Shown piece after piece: positions 7,665 to 17,403 of a stretch of 64,000 nucleotides of DNA (position 1 is the first letter of the stretch; each line of letters opens with the position of its first letter). The stretch is from Aliikangiella coralliicola (GTDB lineage Bacteria > Pseudomonadota > Gammaproteobacteria > Enterobacterales > Kangiellaceae), in assembly GCF_007004725.1 (NCBI RefSeq), contig NZ_ML660169.1, forward strand, positions 124,001 to 188,000. The letters are read 5' to 3'. The notes beneath the pieces were generated by a model. The model saw only the letters and a program-made list of their open reading frames with translations, did not search any database and was not told where the DNA came from. The position numbers and the translations under genes were made by a program.

Positions 7665-10142
7665 TCAGTCTATTTCTGATTCGATGAGTTCAATTCTTAA
7701 ACCAGATACATCAGTGTTAGTTCTCAATAAAATTTCATGATTACCACCAACCATTGGGCAGGTATTACCATCATTTGTTGAAACCACACAATCATATTCT
7801 TCACCGACTACTGGAAGAGATTTTCTCACGAACAACTGGGCGTCACCGCTTGCAGCTGATAAGTCAATTGTTGCTTCATAACCTTTCGCTACCCAGTAAT
7901 TATAAAGGTGTTCTTCATTGGCACTCACGTCTGCGTCGTAATCAAAACTACCAAATAATCGAAGCGTAGAAATTTGTCTGGCAGAAAGTGTACCGCCGGT
8001 GTAATCACTCACACCAACTAAACGAAGATAATCATTTGAAGAACTAGTAATACATGGCTCAGTTGATAGCGACGTGTACTCACAATCAAAATTGTCATCA
8101 GACGGTATGTCGTTGTTCTTTATCTGAGTCTTGATCTCGCCAGTTTCTGTGGTGGTTTCCATGAAGGTGTACCAATTATAAAAAGGTAATCCAAACGGAC
8201 GTGTTAGCTTGAAATATTTCTCAGAGCCTGCTTCCCCGTTCAAGTTCTCGACTGGAACACCGCTGTATATTTCAACAATTTCGCCAGTCTTAGAAGTAAC
8301 TTTCAGATTAAAATTAGCAGCAACAGGTGAACCCACGGCCATAATATAATAGGTTTTAACATAATCAAAAATAGACGTTCTCAGTTCGCACGATTCCTCG
8401 TTGGTTTCACCTTTAGAAATACAATCACTTTCAGTCGCAGTAGGTAACTCACCTTTACGCACGTAAAGATCCACATTACCAGCACCACCAAAAGTTTCAA
8501 CGGTAAAACTGAAAGTATCATCGGGTAATTCGAGACGATAATATTTTGGTGTACTAGTAATTGCATTAACAGGATAAAGCGTTTCACCCATGTTGATATT
8601 GTTCATATCGACAACGCCGACGCCTTCGGATCGAAAAGTAATCGTTTCTCCGGGCTTACTCACAGTGTTGATATTAATATTAGAAACTGAACGATCCCAC
8701 CACACGCCTGCAGCGCGACTGATATCATTAAATTGATATTCAACTCCTTCATCGAAGAGATCATTTTGATCGCCATAATTACGGTGATTTTCAAGATCTT
8801 TACGGCCATCAGCCTGCTCAACACTAACCATATAATGGTTATATGGTGTTCCATCTTGCGAGCTATTGTTACCAAATTTATCGACGTGCCATATCATCAA
8901 ACCCTCATCCGGTGTGCGCATATAACGGCCACTTCGATGTATGTTTTCCAAAAAGAAAAATTCATTCGTGTTATCAGGGTTTGAGTACACATAACTGGTA
9001 TTACTGTGTGCAGTCGCACTAAGTAAACCTACAGGAGCTCCCGCATCAACCGCCGGGTTAAGTTCAATTAAAGTTTCCCAACCTGCTAACCAACGAAAAT
9101 AAGGATTCGGCGGCATTGGCGATGTACCACCGCTGTCAGACATAAGGTCGTAGCTACCTGTTCCAGATGAATCATGACCATAATCATAAAGATCAGGCCA
9201 ATCGGCCAGCATATGCCCATTTTCGTGAGCAAAAACACCAATACTGAGAGAGCGGTTCATTGAAGTCATTTGATAGTTGCTAAATTTGACCCCGTCTTTC
9301 TCATAATTGTACCATCCGCGATGAGGCCACAAACCTTTTGACCAAGGCGTATTCGGGTAGCCCGCGTAAAAGATATTTAAAGAATGCACTCGGCCATCTT
9401 TGTCGACACTCAGGCGACTAGTATCAACACCACTACTCATTAAGAAATCGATCACTTCCTTAACCAGATCTCTTCTGCCGACTCCACTTCTGGGATCGTT
9501 ATAAACTGATTTAGGATGAGCTGCGCGATAATAATGAGTTACAAGATTCGTATAGTTAAGTTTGTTACCAGAAATATCTTTGAAATACTCGTTAACGGAT
9601 CCCTGATTTCCGAATTCAGAATAATTTTGCCCATTTAACAGATCTTCGACCTGATCCTTACTAAAAGCAGCAGGATCGTCTGAAAAGTCAACGATAACAG
9701 TCGCACCGACAACGTCACCCAAAAGGTGGTCATCAGCAGTAACGGATGCCGCGCGATTAGCAACCGGCTTGTCCATTTGATTTTCGGCGATAGCAGCCGC
9801 TCGCTTTGCTTTAATAACTGATTCAGGTAAGTTGACAATCGGCATTCGATTTACGCTGGCCGACTGTACTTTTTGAAATTTTAATGTGCTCGGCTCGAGA
9901 TCAGTGCCATCTGCATTGAGCTGAGCGTAATAAACATATCCATCATCACCCAACGTTAAAAGACGTCCATCACCTGAGCGAACTTCTTTGTAATACTCAT
10001 CACCGGTAATATAAACAGTGATTGAAGAACCATCAGGTAAATTTACTTCAGTGGCTTGATTTTTCACATAATCAGCGAACACCGAAGTCGACAACATCGA
10101 AAGTGCCACCCCGGTTAATAGTGGCTTAAATATTTTTTTCAT
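7665..10142 (-). CDS. M6 family (immune-inhibitor-A-like) secreted metalloprotease
   Basis: 825 residues from the chosen ATG, which starts a clean signal peptide (MKKIFKPLLTGVALSMLSTSVFA). Upstream in-frame starts would add a 39-residue non-signal leader. A pro-region precedes the M6 catalytic domain, which carries the zinc motif HENGH (H306, E307, H310) followed by DWPDLYDYG. The C-terminal third contains two PPC-type beta-sandwich domains (one around the YRLELPDDTFSFTVETFG segment), normally cut off during maturation, and cysteine pairs typical of exported proteins. It probably degrades extracellular protein. The gene stands alone with long spacers on both sides. Confidence 0.9.
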   Translation of the reverse strand: MKKIFKPLLTGVALSMLSTSVFADYVKNQATEVNLPDGSSITVYITGDEYYKEVRSGDGRLLTLGDDGYVYYAQLNADGTDLEPSTLKFQKVQSASVNRMPIVNLPESVIKAKRAAAIAENQMDKPVANRAASVTADDHLLGDVVGATVIVDFSDDPAAFSKDQVEDLLNGQNYSEFGNQGSVNEYFKDISGNKLNYTNLVTHYYRAAHPKSVYNDPRSGVGRRDLVKEVIDFLMSSGVDTSRLSVDKDGRVHSLNIFYAGYPNTPWSKGLWPHRGWYNYEKDGVKFSNYQMTSMNRSLSIGVFAHENGHMLADWPDLYDYGHDSSGTGSYDLMSDSGGTSPMPPNPYFRWLAGWETLIELNPAVDAGAPVGLLSATAHSNTSYVYSNPDNTNEFFFLENIHRSGRYMRTPDEGLMIWHVDKFGNNSSQDGTPYNHYMVSVEQADGRKDLENHRNYGDQNDLFDEGVEYQFNDISRAAGVWWDRSVSNININTVSKPGETITFRSEGVGVVDMNNINMGETLYPVNAITSTPKYYRLELPDDTFSFTVETFGGAGNVDLYVRKGELPTATESDCISKGETNEESCELRTSIFDYVKTYYIMAVGSPVAANFNLKVTSKTGEIVEIYSGVPVENLNGEAGSEKYFKLTRPFGLPFYNWYTFMETTTETGEIKTQIKNNDIPSDDNFDCEYTSLSTEPCITSSSNDYLRLVGVSDYTGGTLSARQISTLRLFGSFDYDADVSANEEHLYNYWVAKGYEATIDLSAASGDAQLFVRKSLPVVGEEYDCVVSTNDGNTCPMVGGNHEILLRTNTDVSGLRIELIESEID

Positions 10143-10688
10143 CACTAATCCAACTCTCATTTTAAAAACAGGATGTAATGCAGTGCGCATTTCAGAATCA
10201 AATAAATTCTGGATTAACGACTGCGCTGATAACTGTCTATTCAGAGAAGCGGTTAACATGCCTTCGCTAAATGACAGCGTTATCCTAACCAGAGATTGTT
10301 AATGAAAAATGAACGCGTTTAGTTTTTAAATTTGATTTTATATGCGATATTTTTTTTACAAAAAAACTAAAACAGAAAGGCTGACCATCATGATAAAAAA
10401 ACAAGAAGTAAATTTTTTATGAGCAGAACGATTAAAAGAAATTCAAGATCTTTTGCTTTTATATGTACAGTTTTTTTTAAAACGGGAATAATCTTTATGG
10501 CTGCGGAATGATAAGCTTCACTTTTGTTACAGAACTTCGACCAAAACAATTATTCGAAAATATATATTAAAAAGTTCTTACGTTTTTTTAATTATTGAGT
10601 TTTTCAGATTAAAAGCTGCGTGTATTGTTTGCAAAACAATCAGAAAACAACCACCAGCCTCAATGAATTTATATTGATTCAGCGCTAG
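10143..10688. other. Intergenic, 546 bp
   Basis: Very AT-rich with many T and A runs. It includes the M6 promoter region and the untranslated leader ahead of 10142. No gene, repeat or clear terminator was recognised. Confidence 0.4.
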
Positions 10689-13523
10689 CTACCGTTTTGA
10701 TTCTTCCTTAATCGTTAAGGTGAGCTCAGGATTTTTGGCATTAATGTAATTACTTTCTACTCGGAAGCGACGATAGTCATCAGACGAAGCTTTTTCGTTG
10801 TTCAGGAAAACTTCATATTCCGTATCATAACCATCAACCTCTAACAAAATTCTGAGTACTTGCCCTTTTTCAAAAGAACGATTTAAATTAGCCTTAAATC
10901 CTGTATTCTTATCATATCCTTTCAACAGGATCTCCCTCGCTTTTAGTAACCCTGCTAACTCGTCTTGCGTATCAAAGTATAACCTTTGCCATTCTTGCCA
11001 GGTGGGATGAAGCGCTCTCGCTTTAATGTCTGCCAGGTAATATTTATACCAGGCTGCGTGTTCTGCATTTTTTAAAATGCTCTTGGCCCAATCTTTCGCG
11101 AAATCCTTTGCATAGTTACCAGCAATCTCTTTAACATCAAAACTAAAAGGTTTCTGAAGGTTTTCAAGCTGGGTTTGCGCAAGATCGAGCGCTTTTTGTT
11201 TCGCACGCATTGTTTTAAGATGTTTACTCAGGTCTGGCGTATTTTTGTAAAACTGTTGCAACGAATAGGCTCTATTATCTCTTACCATAGTTTGCGCCCA
11301 TCCAGCTAACTTAGTTTTAAGGGCAACCGACTTCCCATAATTTCCTATAGTTTCCTCAAATGTCCGTGTTTTAATGTAACCCGGTATGTCTTTCGTTTTT
11401 GCCCGAATAGAAGCACTCACCTGCCTCGCAAGATCAAGACGCACTTCAGTTTCAATGTCTTTTACTGCTTGATCACTCAGCGTTTCGATTGGTTGGTTCC
11501 CAGTAACCTTCTGCTCAGCCAATTTGTACAAAGCTTCAACCAATGCTGCAGGCGGCCCGCCATTTTTATTGGCTTTTAATACATCATAAGCAAAATCTGC
11601 AATTTCAATAACGGCCTGGCTATAGGCAGCTCCTAAAATAACTCGCGTCAACTGAGACAACTCTGCCTGTGCATACTCTAATGCATTAGTAAATTGTGCA
11701 CTGGCCCTGGTTAATCCTTGTTTTGCGTCAGCCAACCGACGACGCGCCTGTCTAATTTCGGCCTCCAACTCTGGCAATACGTCACCGGGCGCCCAACGAT
11801 GAGTACTTAGCTTCATTTTATTATCAGCATAAACAGTAATATGATTGACCAATGTTCCCTTAGACTCAATATCTTTACCTATTTTTTCAAATTTCTTTTT
11901 TGCTTTTTCCAGTGGCGCTAAAATCTGCTGAAGTTGCTCCACCTCCTGATTACTGCTTTCCAGTCTCGCATTAGCGTAACTTAGATCACGTTTAGCGATT
12001 CGAACCTGATGTTGATAGGCAATTAGCTGGCTGTTTTTTTCACCTAATAGCTTACTGGCCTCAAACATTTGTTTTTGGATTTTTTGATTACTATCGCGGT
12101 ATTTTTTAAGAATATCATCACTCACCTTTTTCTGTTGTAAAAGGGCTTCCTCTTCTTTTGCTAGCGCTAAAAGCTCAGCCGAGTTTTTCTCACCATCAAG
12201 CTGTTTCATTAATTGATTAATCGAGTCAATATGTTGTTGAAGATATTCACTACTGTTCAAATGTAATTCGAGCTCTTTGGGATAGTTACTTTTTTGCCTT
12301 TCAATAAACGCCTTGGCTTGTTTTAGTCTGGCAGTAAAGCGTTCCTGTTGTTGTTTCGACGCGACTAGTTTTTCTTTCAATTTCTTAACGACCAGCGCAT
12401 TCTGTTCAACTCGTTGTTTGGTGTCTTTGAGTTCAATTTTAGTGTTAGTGATATCTTGCTTAAGTTGAGCGAAACTAGTAAACCACGGGATATCATCAAG
12501 CTCGATTTTTGCAATACGATAAGTGACGGGTTTATCATCTAAAGCAATGGCTTTAACAGAATCAACTCGCTCGTTGAAAAAATCATCCTGCATACTAAAA
12601 AAATATTGAGTCTCCTTGGGTAGTGCGTAGATGTTTAGTCGCAGCCTGTCTTGAGGTTGTGTTTTTCTATGCCACACATCTAAGGTGGAATCCCAGGTAA
12701 AAAAATCTATCCCCAATTCTTTATGAACCGGTTTATGACGATAACGCAGGTCGACCGCCAGCTCAGTGTAGAGATTTTTTTTAATCGCAAGTGCTGAGTT
12801 GGTATCGCCGAGCTTTTTAAATAAAGCAACCCACGCCCAGCTTGCAGCGACCAGTTCTCGGCGTCGCTCAAGCATTTCCCCGGTTAAATTTTTGTAATCT
12901 TTCAGGGCCTTATTTCTCTTTTTATTTTCAACAACCGCTATTTTGTTTTTAAACGCGGAAACAGCCGCCTGATACTCCTTGCCAACATAACCATAACGCT
13001 TACCAATCTTTGCTAGTTCCTTATCGAAAGTCTTGAATTCCGGCGTATCGAAAAACTCAAATTCAATCGTTTTAATTCGGTACCAGGCTTCATCTTGTTG
13101 CATGCGCCAGGTTTGATTGACCGAGTTATTAATTAATGCAGCGATATTACGTCTGAAATAGTCTCGTGCCGATGTATCCTGGTACGCTTGCCAATTGCGG
13201 TATTTTTCTAACACGGAATCGTATCGCTGAAAGTCCGTTGTTCGACCTGTCGCTTTATTGATGAGATCCTCGCGTGTGGTTGCGACTCCGAGGTAAAACA
13301 CTCTGTCTTCAAACAGTCTGGTCCAGCGATTTTCAAGCTTGTCAAAACGGCGTGATAATTTTTCGACAAAAGTTTTTGCTTTGTTGTAAACAGTCTTGTC
13401 GTAATCAGATTCAATAGCATTCGAACTTTCACCATCAGCCAATGGCGAAGTGCTAATACACACTAGCAATAGAAAAATAATGAAGGGAATTGCCCGAATG
13501 AAAAGGAAGGAAAGTGAGTTCAT
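10689..13523 (-). CDS. Large exported coiled-coil protein, unknown function
   Basis: 944 residues. A signal peptide (RAIPFIIFLLLVCISTSPLADG, about residues 10-31) directs export. The next 300 residues are helical and rich in Trp, Lys and Arg. Residues of about 350-570 form long heptad-like coiled coils (repeated KQ, EL, LKEKL patterns with many Gln and Lys). A further helical region contains a possible amphipathic segment, and a small C-terminal beta-rich domain ends the protein near VLRILLEVDGYDTEYEVFLN. No catalytic motif or known family was recognised. GGAG sits 6 bases before the ATG. Between two metallopeptidase genes, it could be a periplasmic scaffold or cell-surface structural protein, but the sequence does not settle this. 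Confidence 0.75.
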   Translation of the reverse strand: MNSLSFLFIRAIPFIIFLLLVCISTSPLADGESSNAIESDYDKTVYNKAKTFVEKLSRRFDKLENRWTRLFEDRVFYLGVATTREDLINKATGRTTDFQRYDSVLEKYRNWQAYQDTSARDYFRRNIAALINNSVNQTWRMQQDEAWYRIKTIEFEFFDTPEFKTFDKELAKIGKRYGYVGKEYQAAVSAFKNKIAVVENKKRNKALKDYKNLTGEMLERRRELVAASWAWVALFKKLGDTNSALAIKKNLYTELAVDLRYRHKPVHKELGIDFFTWDSTLDVWHRKTQPQDRLRLNIYALPKETQYFFSMQDDFFNERVDSVKAIALDDKPVTYRIAKIELDDIPWFTSFAQLKQDITNTKIELKDTKQRVEQNALVVKKLKEKLVASKQQQERFTARLKQAKAFIERQKSNYPKELELHLNSSEYLQQHIDSINQLMKQLDGEKNSAELLALAKEEEALLQQKKVSDDILKKYRDSNQKIQKQMFEASKLLGEKNSQLIAYQHQVRIAKRDLSYANARLESSNQEVEQLQQILAPLEKAKKKFEKIGKDIESKGTLVNHITVYADNKMKLSTHRWAPGDVLPELEAEIRQARRRLADAKQGLTRASAQFTNALEYAQAELSQLTRVILGAAYSQAVIEIADFAYDVLKANKNGGPPAALVEALYKLAEQKVTGNQPIETLSDQAVKDIETEVRLDLARQVSASIRAKTKDIPGYIKTRTFEETIGNYGKSVALKTKLAGWAQTMVRDNRAYSLQQFYKNTPDLSKHLKTMRAKQKALDLAQTQLENLQKPFSFDVKEIAGNYAKDFAKDWAKSILKNAEHAAWYKYYLADIKARALHPTWQEWQRLYFDTQDELAGLLKAREILLKGYDKNTGFKANLNRSFEKGQVLRILLEVDGYDTEYEVFLNNEKASSDDYRRFRVESNYINAKNPELTLTIKEESKR

Positions 13524-13793
13524 TAATGCTCCATGTAGCCTTTATATATTTGAATTATGTTATAGCTAACACTTAGTATTGTTCACAATATCAATAAATT
13601 AAGTAATCACTACTTATAATACTACCTTACAATGAACTGACAATGAATAAACACTCACAAGTTTAATTCGGCGACATACTCTATTAACTATCATTTGGAA
13701 ATGACCTGTATCAACTGGTTACTTTCTTGTTTCGTCATCTCCCAACGTGTTAACTATCGCTTAAACGTTAATTTCTAAAAGCGTACCTTCTTT

Positions 13794-15182
13794 TTAATTC
13801 GAGTATAGTGCTTTTTTGATATTAGTTAAGACCTGATCGCCAGTGAAATAAGTTCGTGTGAGAAACTTTAATTTCTTTTCATCACCCAGCACTTCGCCCA
13901 ACATTTTAACGATAAACTCATAATCGGTACGCTCAGAGTTAACGGATAAGACTTTATTCATCCACAACCACATGTTTTTCTCGCCAATTTCTTTTTCTAT
14001 CGCCAGCAAAACAGTAGGACCATAGATATATACATAAGTATTTCTGTTACCATAATCCTTGTGACTAGTGATATTTCCGACTGGCATAAACTGGCTACCA
14101 GCTAGTTCATTGATTTTCTTTTCAACCGCGCTGGCATAAGCATTTCCATCGACAAACTTCTGAATCGTTTTTAGCGCCAAATATTCCGAAAAAGACTCGG
14201 TAATCATATCACCAAGCTCCGAATTAAACTGCCGAAAGCTGGCAAAGTAATAATGCGCTAACTCATGAGCTATAGTTTGCTTGTTATCATTAATCTTATC
14301 TTTCCTAAACAAGTCTTTTAAACCATGTCCTTCATGCCCAATTGAAACCATCGCTGGATATGAAATAAATTTCCATGCTCTCTTTTTGCAAACCGGAGTA
14401 GTTTGTATATAGACAATACTATCGCCATAAGGAATAGATAACATTTTTTCATAATGTTGTTGATATGTTTTCACAAAGCCTGCTAACTTTTCTATTTGTT
14501 GCTTAGTCAATCCAGAATTTAGAAAGTAACTTCCATCATGCTTCTCGAATTGGTATTTGCCTGCAAACAAAATTACTTCTGTCGGTTTTTCGTTCTTGAA
14601 TCGACCTTTATTACCGGAGAGAGGGTCACTTCCATTAACATATATTGAATCGCAATCGTCACAAGTAACCTCTATGTTGTACCTCAATTTATAGTAATAT
14701 TTGTCTTTCTCTATATCATATAAAATCGGATACCATCCTGTTTGCGCCCCATCAGTCCTGATTGTTTTACCATTAAATGCAATATTTCCTTTCCAGTCGG
14801 AATAGTCATCTGTTTTGCTCAGATCAACAACAACCGGAAACTTTCCCGTGTATTTGAGTTGTAAAGAATCAGGAATAAATTTTTTCTTTCCTGAACTATC
14901 AGGAAGGTAGTAGCTAAAACTATTGGAAAAAGAGTTCTCGCTATAATATTTTTTGAAAGAATAGTTATATTGTTTCGAATGATTTCTAAAGTACTCAATA
15001 TTGAAACCAGCATTGAGTAATATCACATAATCCTCTATCTTGGGTATGTCTTTCAAGATAAAATCACTGTCTATAGTTCCATTTGCGACTGATATTTTCA
15101 CTGTTCCAGTTAGTAAAGGTACTTTTTCATTTGCGAAGACCATACTTGAAATAAAAGAGAGTAAACATAGAACAAACTTCAT
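13794..15182 (-). CDS. Secreted gluzincin-like metallopeptidase (M1-like HEXXH-X18-E)
   Basis: 462 residues from the ATG preceded by AAGGAAAATTG. An upstream in-frame ATG at 15215 adds a hydrophilic leader and lacks a ribosome site. The signal peptide is MKFVLCLLSFISSMVFA. A beta-rich N-terminal half resembles the region ahead of the catalytic domain in M1-type peptidases and has a Cys pair (CDDC). The zinc motif is HELAH (H306, E307, H310), with E329 exactly 18 residues further on, the spacing of gluzincins (M1/M4). No GxMEN motif of classical aminopeptidases was seen, so this is a divergent member whose substrate is unknown. Confidence 0.75.
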   Translation of the reverse strand: MKFVLCLLSFISSMVFANEKVPLLTGTVKISVANGTIDSDFILKDIPKIEDYVILLNAGFNIEYFRNHSKQYNYSFKKYYSENSFSNSFSYYLPDSSGKKKFIPDSLQLKYTGKFPVVVDLSKTDDYSDWKGNIAFNGKTIRTDGAQTGWYPILYDIEKDKYYYKLRYNIEVTCDDCDSIYVNGSDPLSGNKGRFKNEKPTEVILFAGKYQFEKHDGSYFLNSGLTKQQIEKLAGFVKTYQQHYEKMLSIPYGDSIVYIQTTPVCKKRAWKFISYPAMVSIGHEGHGLKDLFRKDKINDNKQTIAHELAHYYFASFRQFNSELGDMITESFSEYLALKTIQKFVDGNAYASAVEKKINELAGSQFMPVGNITSHKDYGNRNTYVYIYGPTVLLAIEKEIGEKNMWLWMNKVLSVNSERTDYEFIVKMLGEVLGDEKKLKFLTRTYFTGDQVLTNIKKALYSN

Positions 15183-15514
15183 CAATTTTCCTTGATAATT
15201 TAACAGCCAGAACAAAATTTAACGTATCGCTAGAATGCCTGCATAAAATATTATTTGTAGGTGTTTAATTTGTATAAATGAACCGCGTTAGTAAGAAGAG
15301 GTTAAAAGCGTCGACTTTAGATAAGTCCCTCAAATCGGTATTCTCAAACAACACAAAAACATATTGAGTACAATATCAAAATATGTCAACAAACTTTTCA
15401 GAATTATGGATTTTCAGGATGTAAGTTCCAAACCGCATCCAATAAAAAAGGCCACACTAACTGAATGAAATGTGGCCGGATAAAACAACTCCAATGATTA
15501 TTTTATATCTAGTA
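15183..15514. other. Intergenic, 332 bp
   Basis: Holds the leader of the HEXXH protein gene and the terminator of the LPMO gene (15443-15477). Nothing else was recognised. Confidence 0.5.
15443..15477 (-). terminator. Rho-independent terminator of the LPMO gene
   Basis: Minus strand: GGCCACA (15471-15477 as its complement) pairs with TGTGGCC (15450-15456) and is followed directly by TTTTTT (15444-15449). It lies 38 bp past the LPMO stop. Confidence 0.85.
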
Positions 15515-17167
15515 TCATGAACCGCATTTCGCCGGACCAATATCTTGCCACACCGACGCTTTGCCCGGTTCAGCCTTGGTCCACCACTGTGCTTTCCAAC
15601 GTCGCCCCTGGTGATCGACTTCATCCCCTGCATTGTAGGCAATGCCCGATTGCCAACCTAGTTCAACATCGCTTAACAACTTCCAGACTTCGTTTGCTGC
15701 TGAGGGCTGAGAGTTCTGATTCCACCAATTGGCTTGCCACACAAGTTGGTTGAAACTGACTTTATTGCCTTGCTGATAAGTTTTACTCGCTTCCCAAGCT
15801 GGGTGGTTGGCCGCATCCGGATCTGTCGTTTGACACCCGCCGGTTTCAACAATGACCGCTAAAGTGGTTGAAGCAGAAACGTCATTTTCACCATCAGAAA
15901 CTACTACCGAAATAGAATAGTTTGTAGTTTGTGCCGGAGTATTTGCCTGAATGTTCACCGTGGCCATGTCAGTGTTAGTCGCTCTTAGTTCAGCGGGAAC
16001 ATTCCAACGATAACTCAATGGTGTATTTTCCGGATCTGAAGCGCTCACAGTGATGTTGATTGACTCACCCGCGTTAACTTCAAAACGAGCATCTAGAGAA
16101 ACCTGTGGTGGCTGATTGGTGGTTGGCTTTTTCACATCGAGTGCAAAAGTATAATTATTATTTTTTACCCAGACTTTATTCGTCAAGGTGTCAGCCGCGC
16201 TATATTCAATAATGTCTTCTGAATTTCTTACTCCGATTTGAGTGATTTGTTGATGGGTTTGATTGACCTGTGTCGCTAACTGTTCCGCCCAAATTGCTTG
16301 AGACTGATTAGACTCTGAAATTGCGAGTTTTTCGAACACGACTTCATTACCATTAGTATCAAACACTCTAAACCAGATCTCATCACCAGCTTGTGCCTCT
16401 GTTCCCTGCTTAACATAGTAGCCTTTATCATGCCATTCAAACGGCGGATTAGTCGAACCACTGATAGTAATATCGCTACAGTTATAGAATCCCTCACCGG
16501 CAATATCGTTCCGCTGCCAACGAGTATAAAGAATGGCATCACCGGTTCGGCCTACCGGAATTTTAACCTTGGCTAGATAAACATTACGTCCACCAACCTG
16601 GCTAATGGGAATATTCCCTTTACTATCAATTAACTCAATATCATTCCAGGTGAGTGCTTTATTATCGATATCGACACCCGGCTTAGTTAAGTAAAATTCC
16701 CAGAAGCTAGGGTTGTGCGGCGTCGCGCCATAAAAAATGAAATCAAACTCTCCATTGCTATCAGGTTCGATCGTGGTTCTTTGCCAATGGGTTGATGGAA
16801 GATTCATGCCCCGCTTGGCGTTATCACCCGCCGAGCACAAATTACCATCGGTCACCACGGCTTTAACTGCATCAAGATTGTGATAGTCAGTTACATTGGC
16901 AGCAAACTCAATATTTTGCACAAATTGAAATGTTCCTGACTCTAAAAACGCCATTCTACAAGCTTCGTTAGGAATGGCAGAGCCGTCATCCGGCCACCAA
17001 TATCCCCCATCGTCAACGCAAAATTGTTGTCTTGCTTTTGGATGATCAACATAGCCATGACCATGTAACAGGCTGGAAAAAAGAATGATGGAAAAAAATG
17101 AAATTACTTTTGAAATGATCGATATTTTTTTAACTCGCGCACACGCGAGCATTAATGAACGATTCAT
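15515..17167 (-). CDS. Lytic polysaccharide monooxygenase (AA10), chitin-active
   Basis: 550 residues. The signal peptide ends ...LLHG, so the mature protein begins HGYVDHP with the copper-binding N-terminal His (His37; His35 is an alternative cut). The second brace His is H151 in ATPHNPSFWEFYLTK. After the AA10 domain (about 37-235) come a GbpA-like linker domain, a PKD-like domain (about 360-450) and two C-terminal CBM5/12-type modules with the usual Trp pairs (WQANWW, WKAQWW), which bind chitin. It cleaves crystalline chitin oxidatively outside the cell and boosts chitinases. GAGGAGG precedes the ATG. It follows the chitinase gene in the same orientation. Confidence 0.93.
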   Translation of the reverse strand: MNRSLMLACARVKKISIISKVISFFSIILFSSLLHGHGYVDHPKARQQFCVDDGGYWWPDDGSAIPNEACRMAFLESGTFQFVQNIEFAANVTDYHNLDAVKAVVTDGNLCSAGDNAKRGMNLPSTHWQRTTIEPDSNGEFDFIFYGATPHNPSFWEFYLTKPGVDIDNKALTWNDIELIDSKGNIPISQVGGRNVYLAKVKIPVGRTGDAILYTRWQRNDIAGEGFYNCSDITISGSTNPPFEWHDKGYYVKQGTEAQAGDEIWFRVFDTNGNEVVFEKLAISESNQSQAIWAEQLATQVNQTHQQITQIGVRNSEDIIEYSAADTLTNKVWVKNNNYTFALDVKKPTTNQPPQVSLDARFEVNAGESINITVSASDPENTPLSYRWNVPAELRATNTDMATVNIQANTPAQTTNYSISVVVSDGENDVSASTTLAVIVETGGCQTTDPDAANHPAWEASKTYQQGNKVSFNQLVWQANWWNQNSQPSAANEVWKLLSDVELGWQSGIAYNAGDEVDHQGRRWKAQWWTKAEPGKASVWQDIGPAKCGS

Positions 17168-17250
17168 TATGGCCTCCTCTTTAGGTTTTTAAAAAGGCAA
17201 TACCGCTCAGATTTACCTAATGATTTTTATTATTTATTTGGAGCTAAAGC

Positions 17251-17340
17251 CCCGCATACTTCTGTTTCTTTTTTGCGGGTTCGACATTTAATTTTGTAGC
17301 CGTCGCTATGCGAGAAAACAGAATTGAAAAGTCGAACCCA
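17251..17340 (-). other. Two overlapping hairpins between chitinase and LPMO genes
   Basis: GGGTTCGAC (17277-17285) pairs with GTCGAACCC (17331-17339), with further partial pairing inside. CCCGCA (17251-17256) pairs with TGCGGG (17274-17279). The two stems compete for bases 17277-17279, so both cannot form fully. This is the geometry of an attenuator or alternative mRNA fold between two cotranscribable genes. No T-run follows. Confidence 0.5.
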
Positions 17341-17403
17341 AATTTTATTGACACTTTGATTAACCTGAACTCGAAAATAAGAATTCAGGTTGATAACCTC
17401 CTC

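Noticed and set aside
7665-10259. Longer start for the M6 protease at 10259
   Set aside because: It would place 39 non-signal residues ahead of a clear signal peptide starting at 10142.
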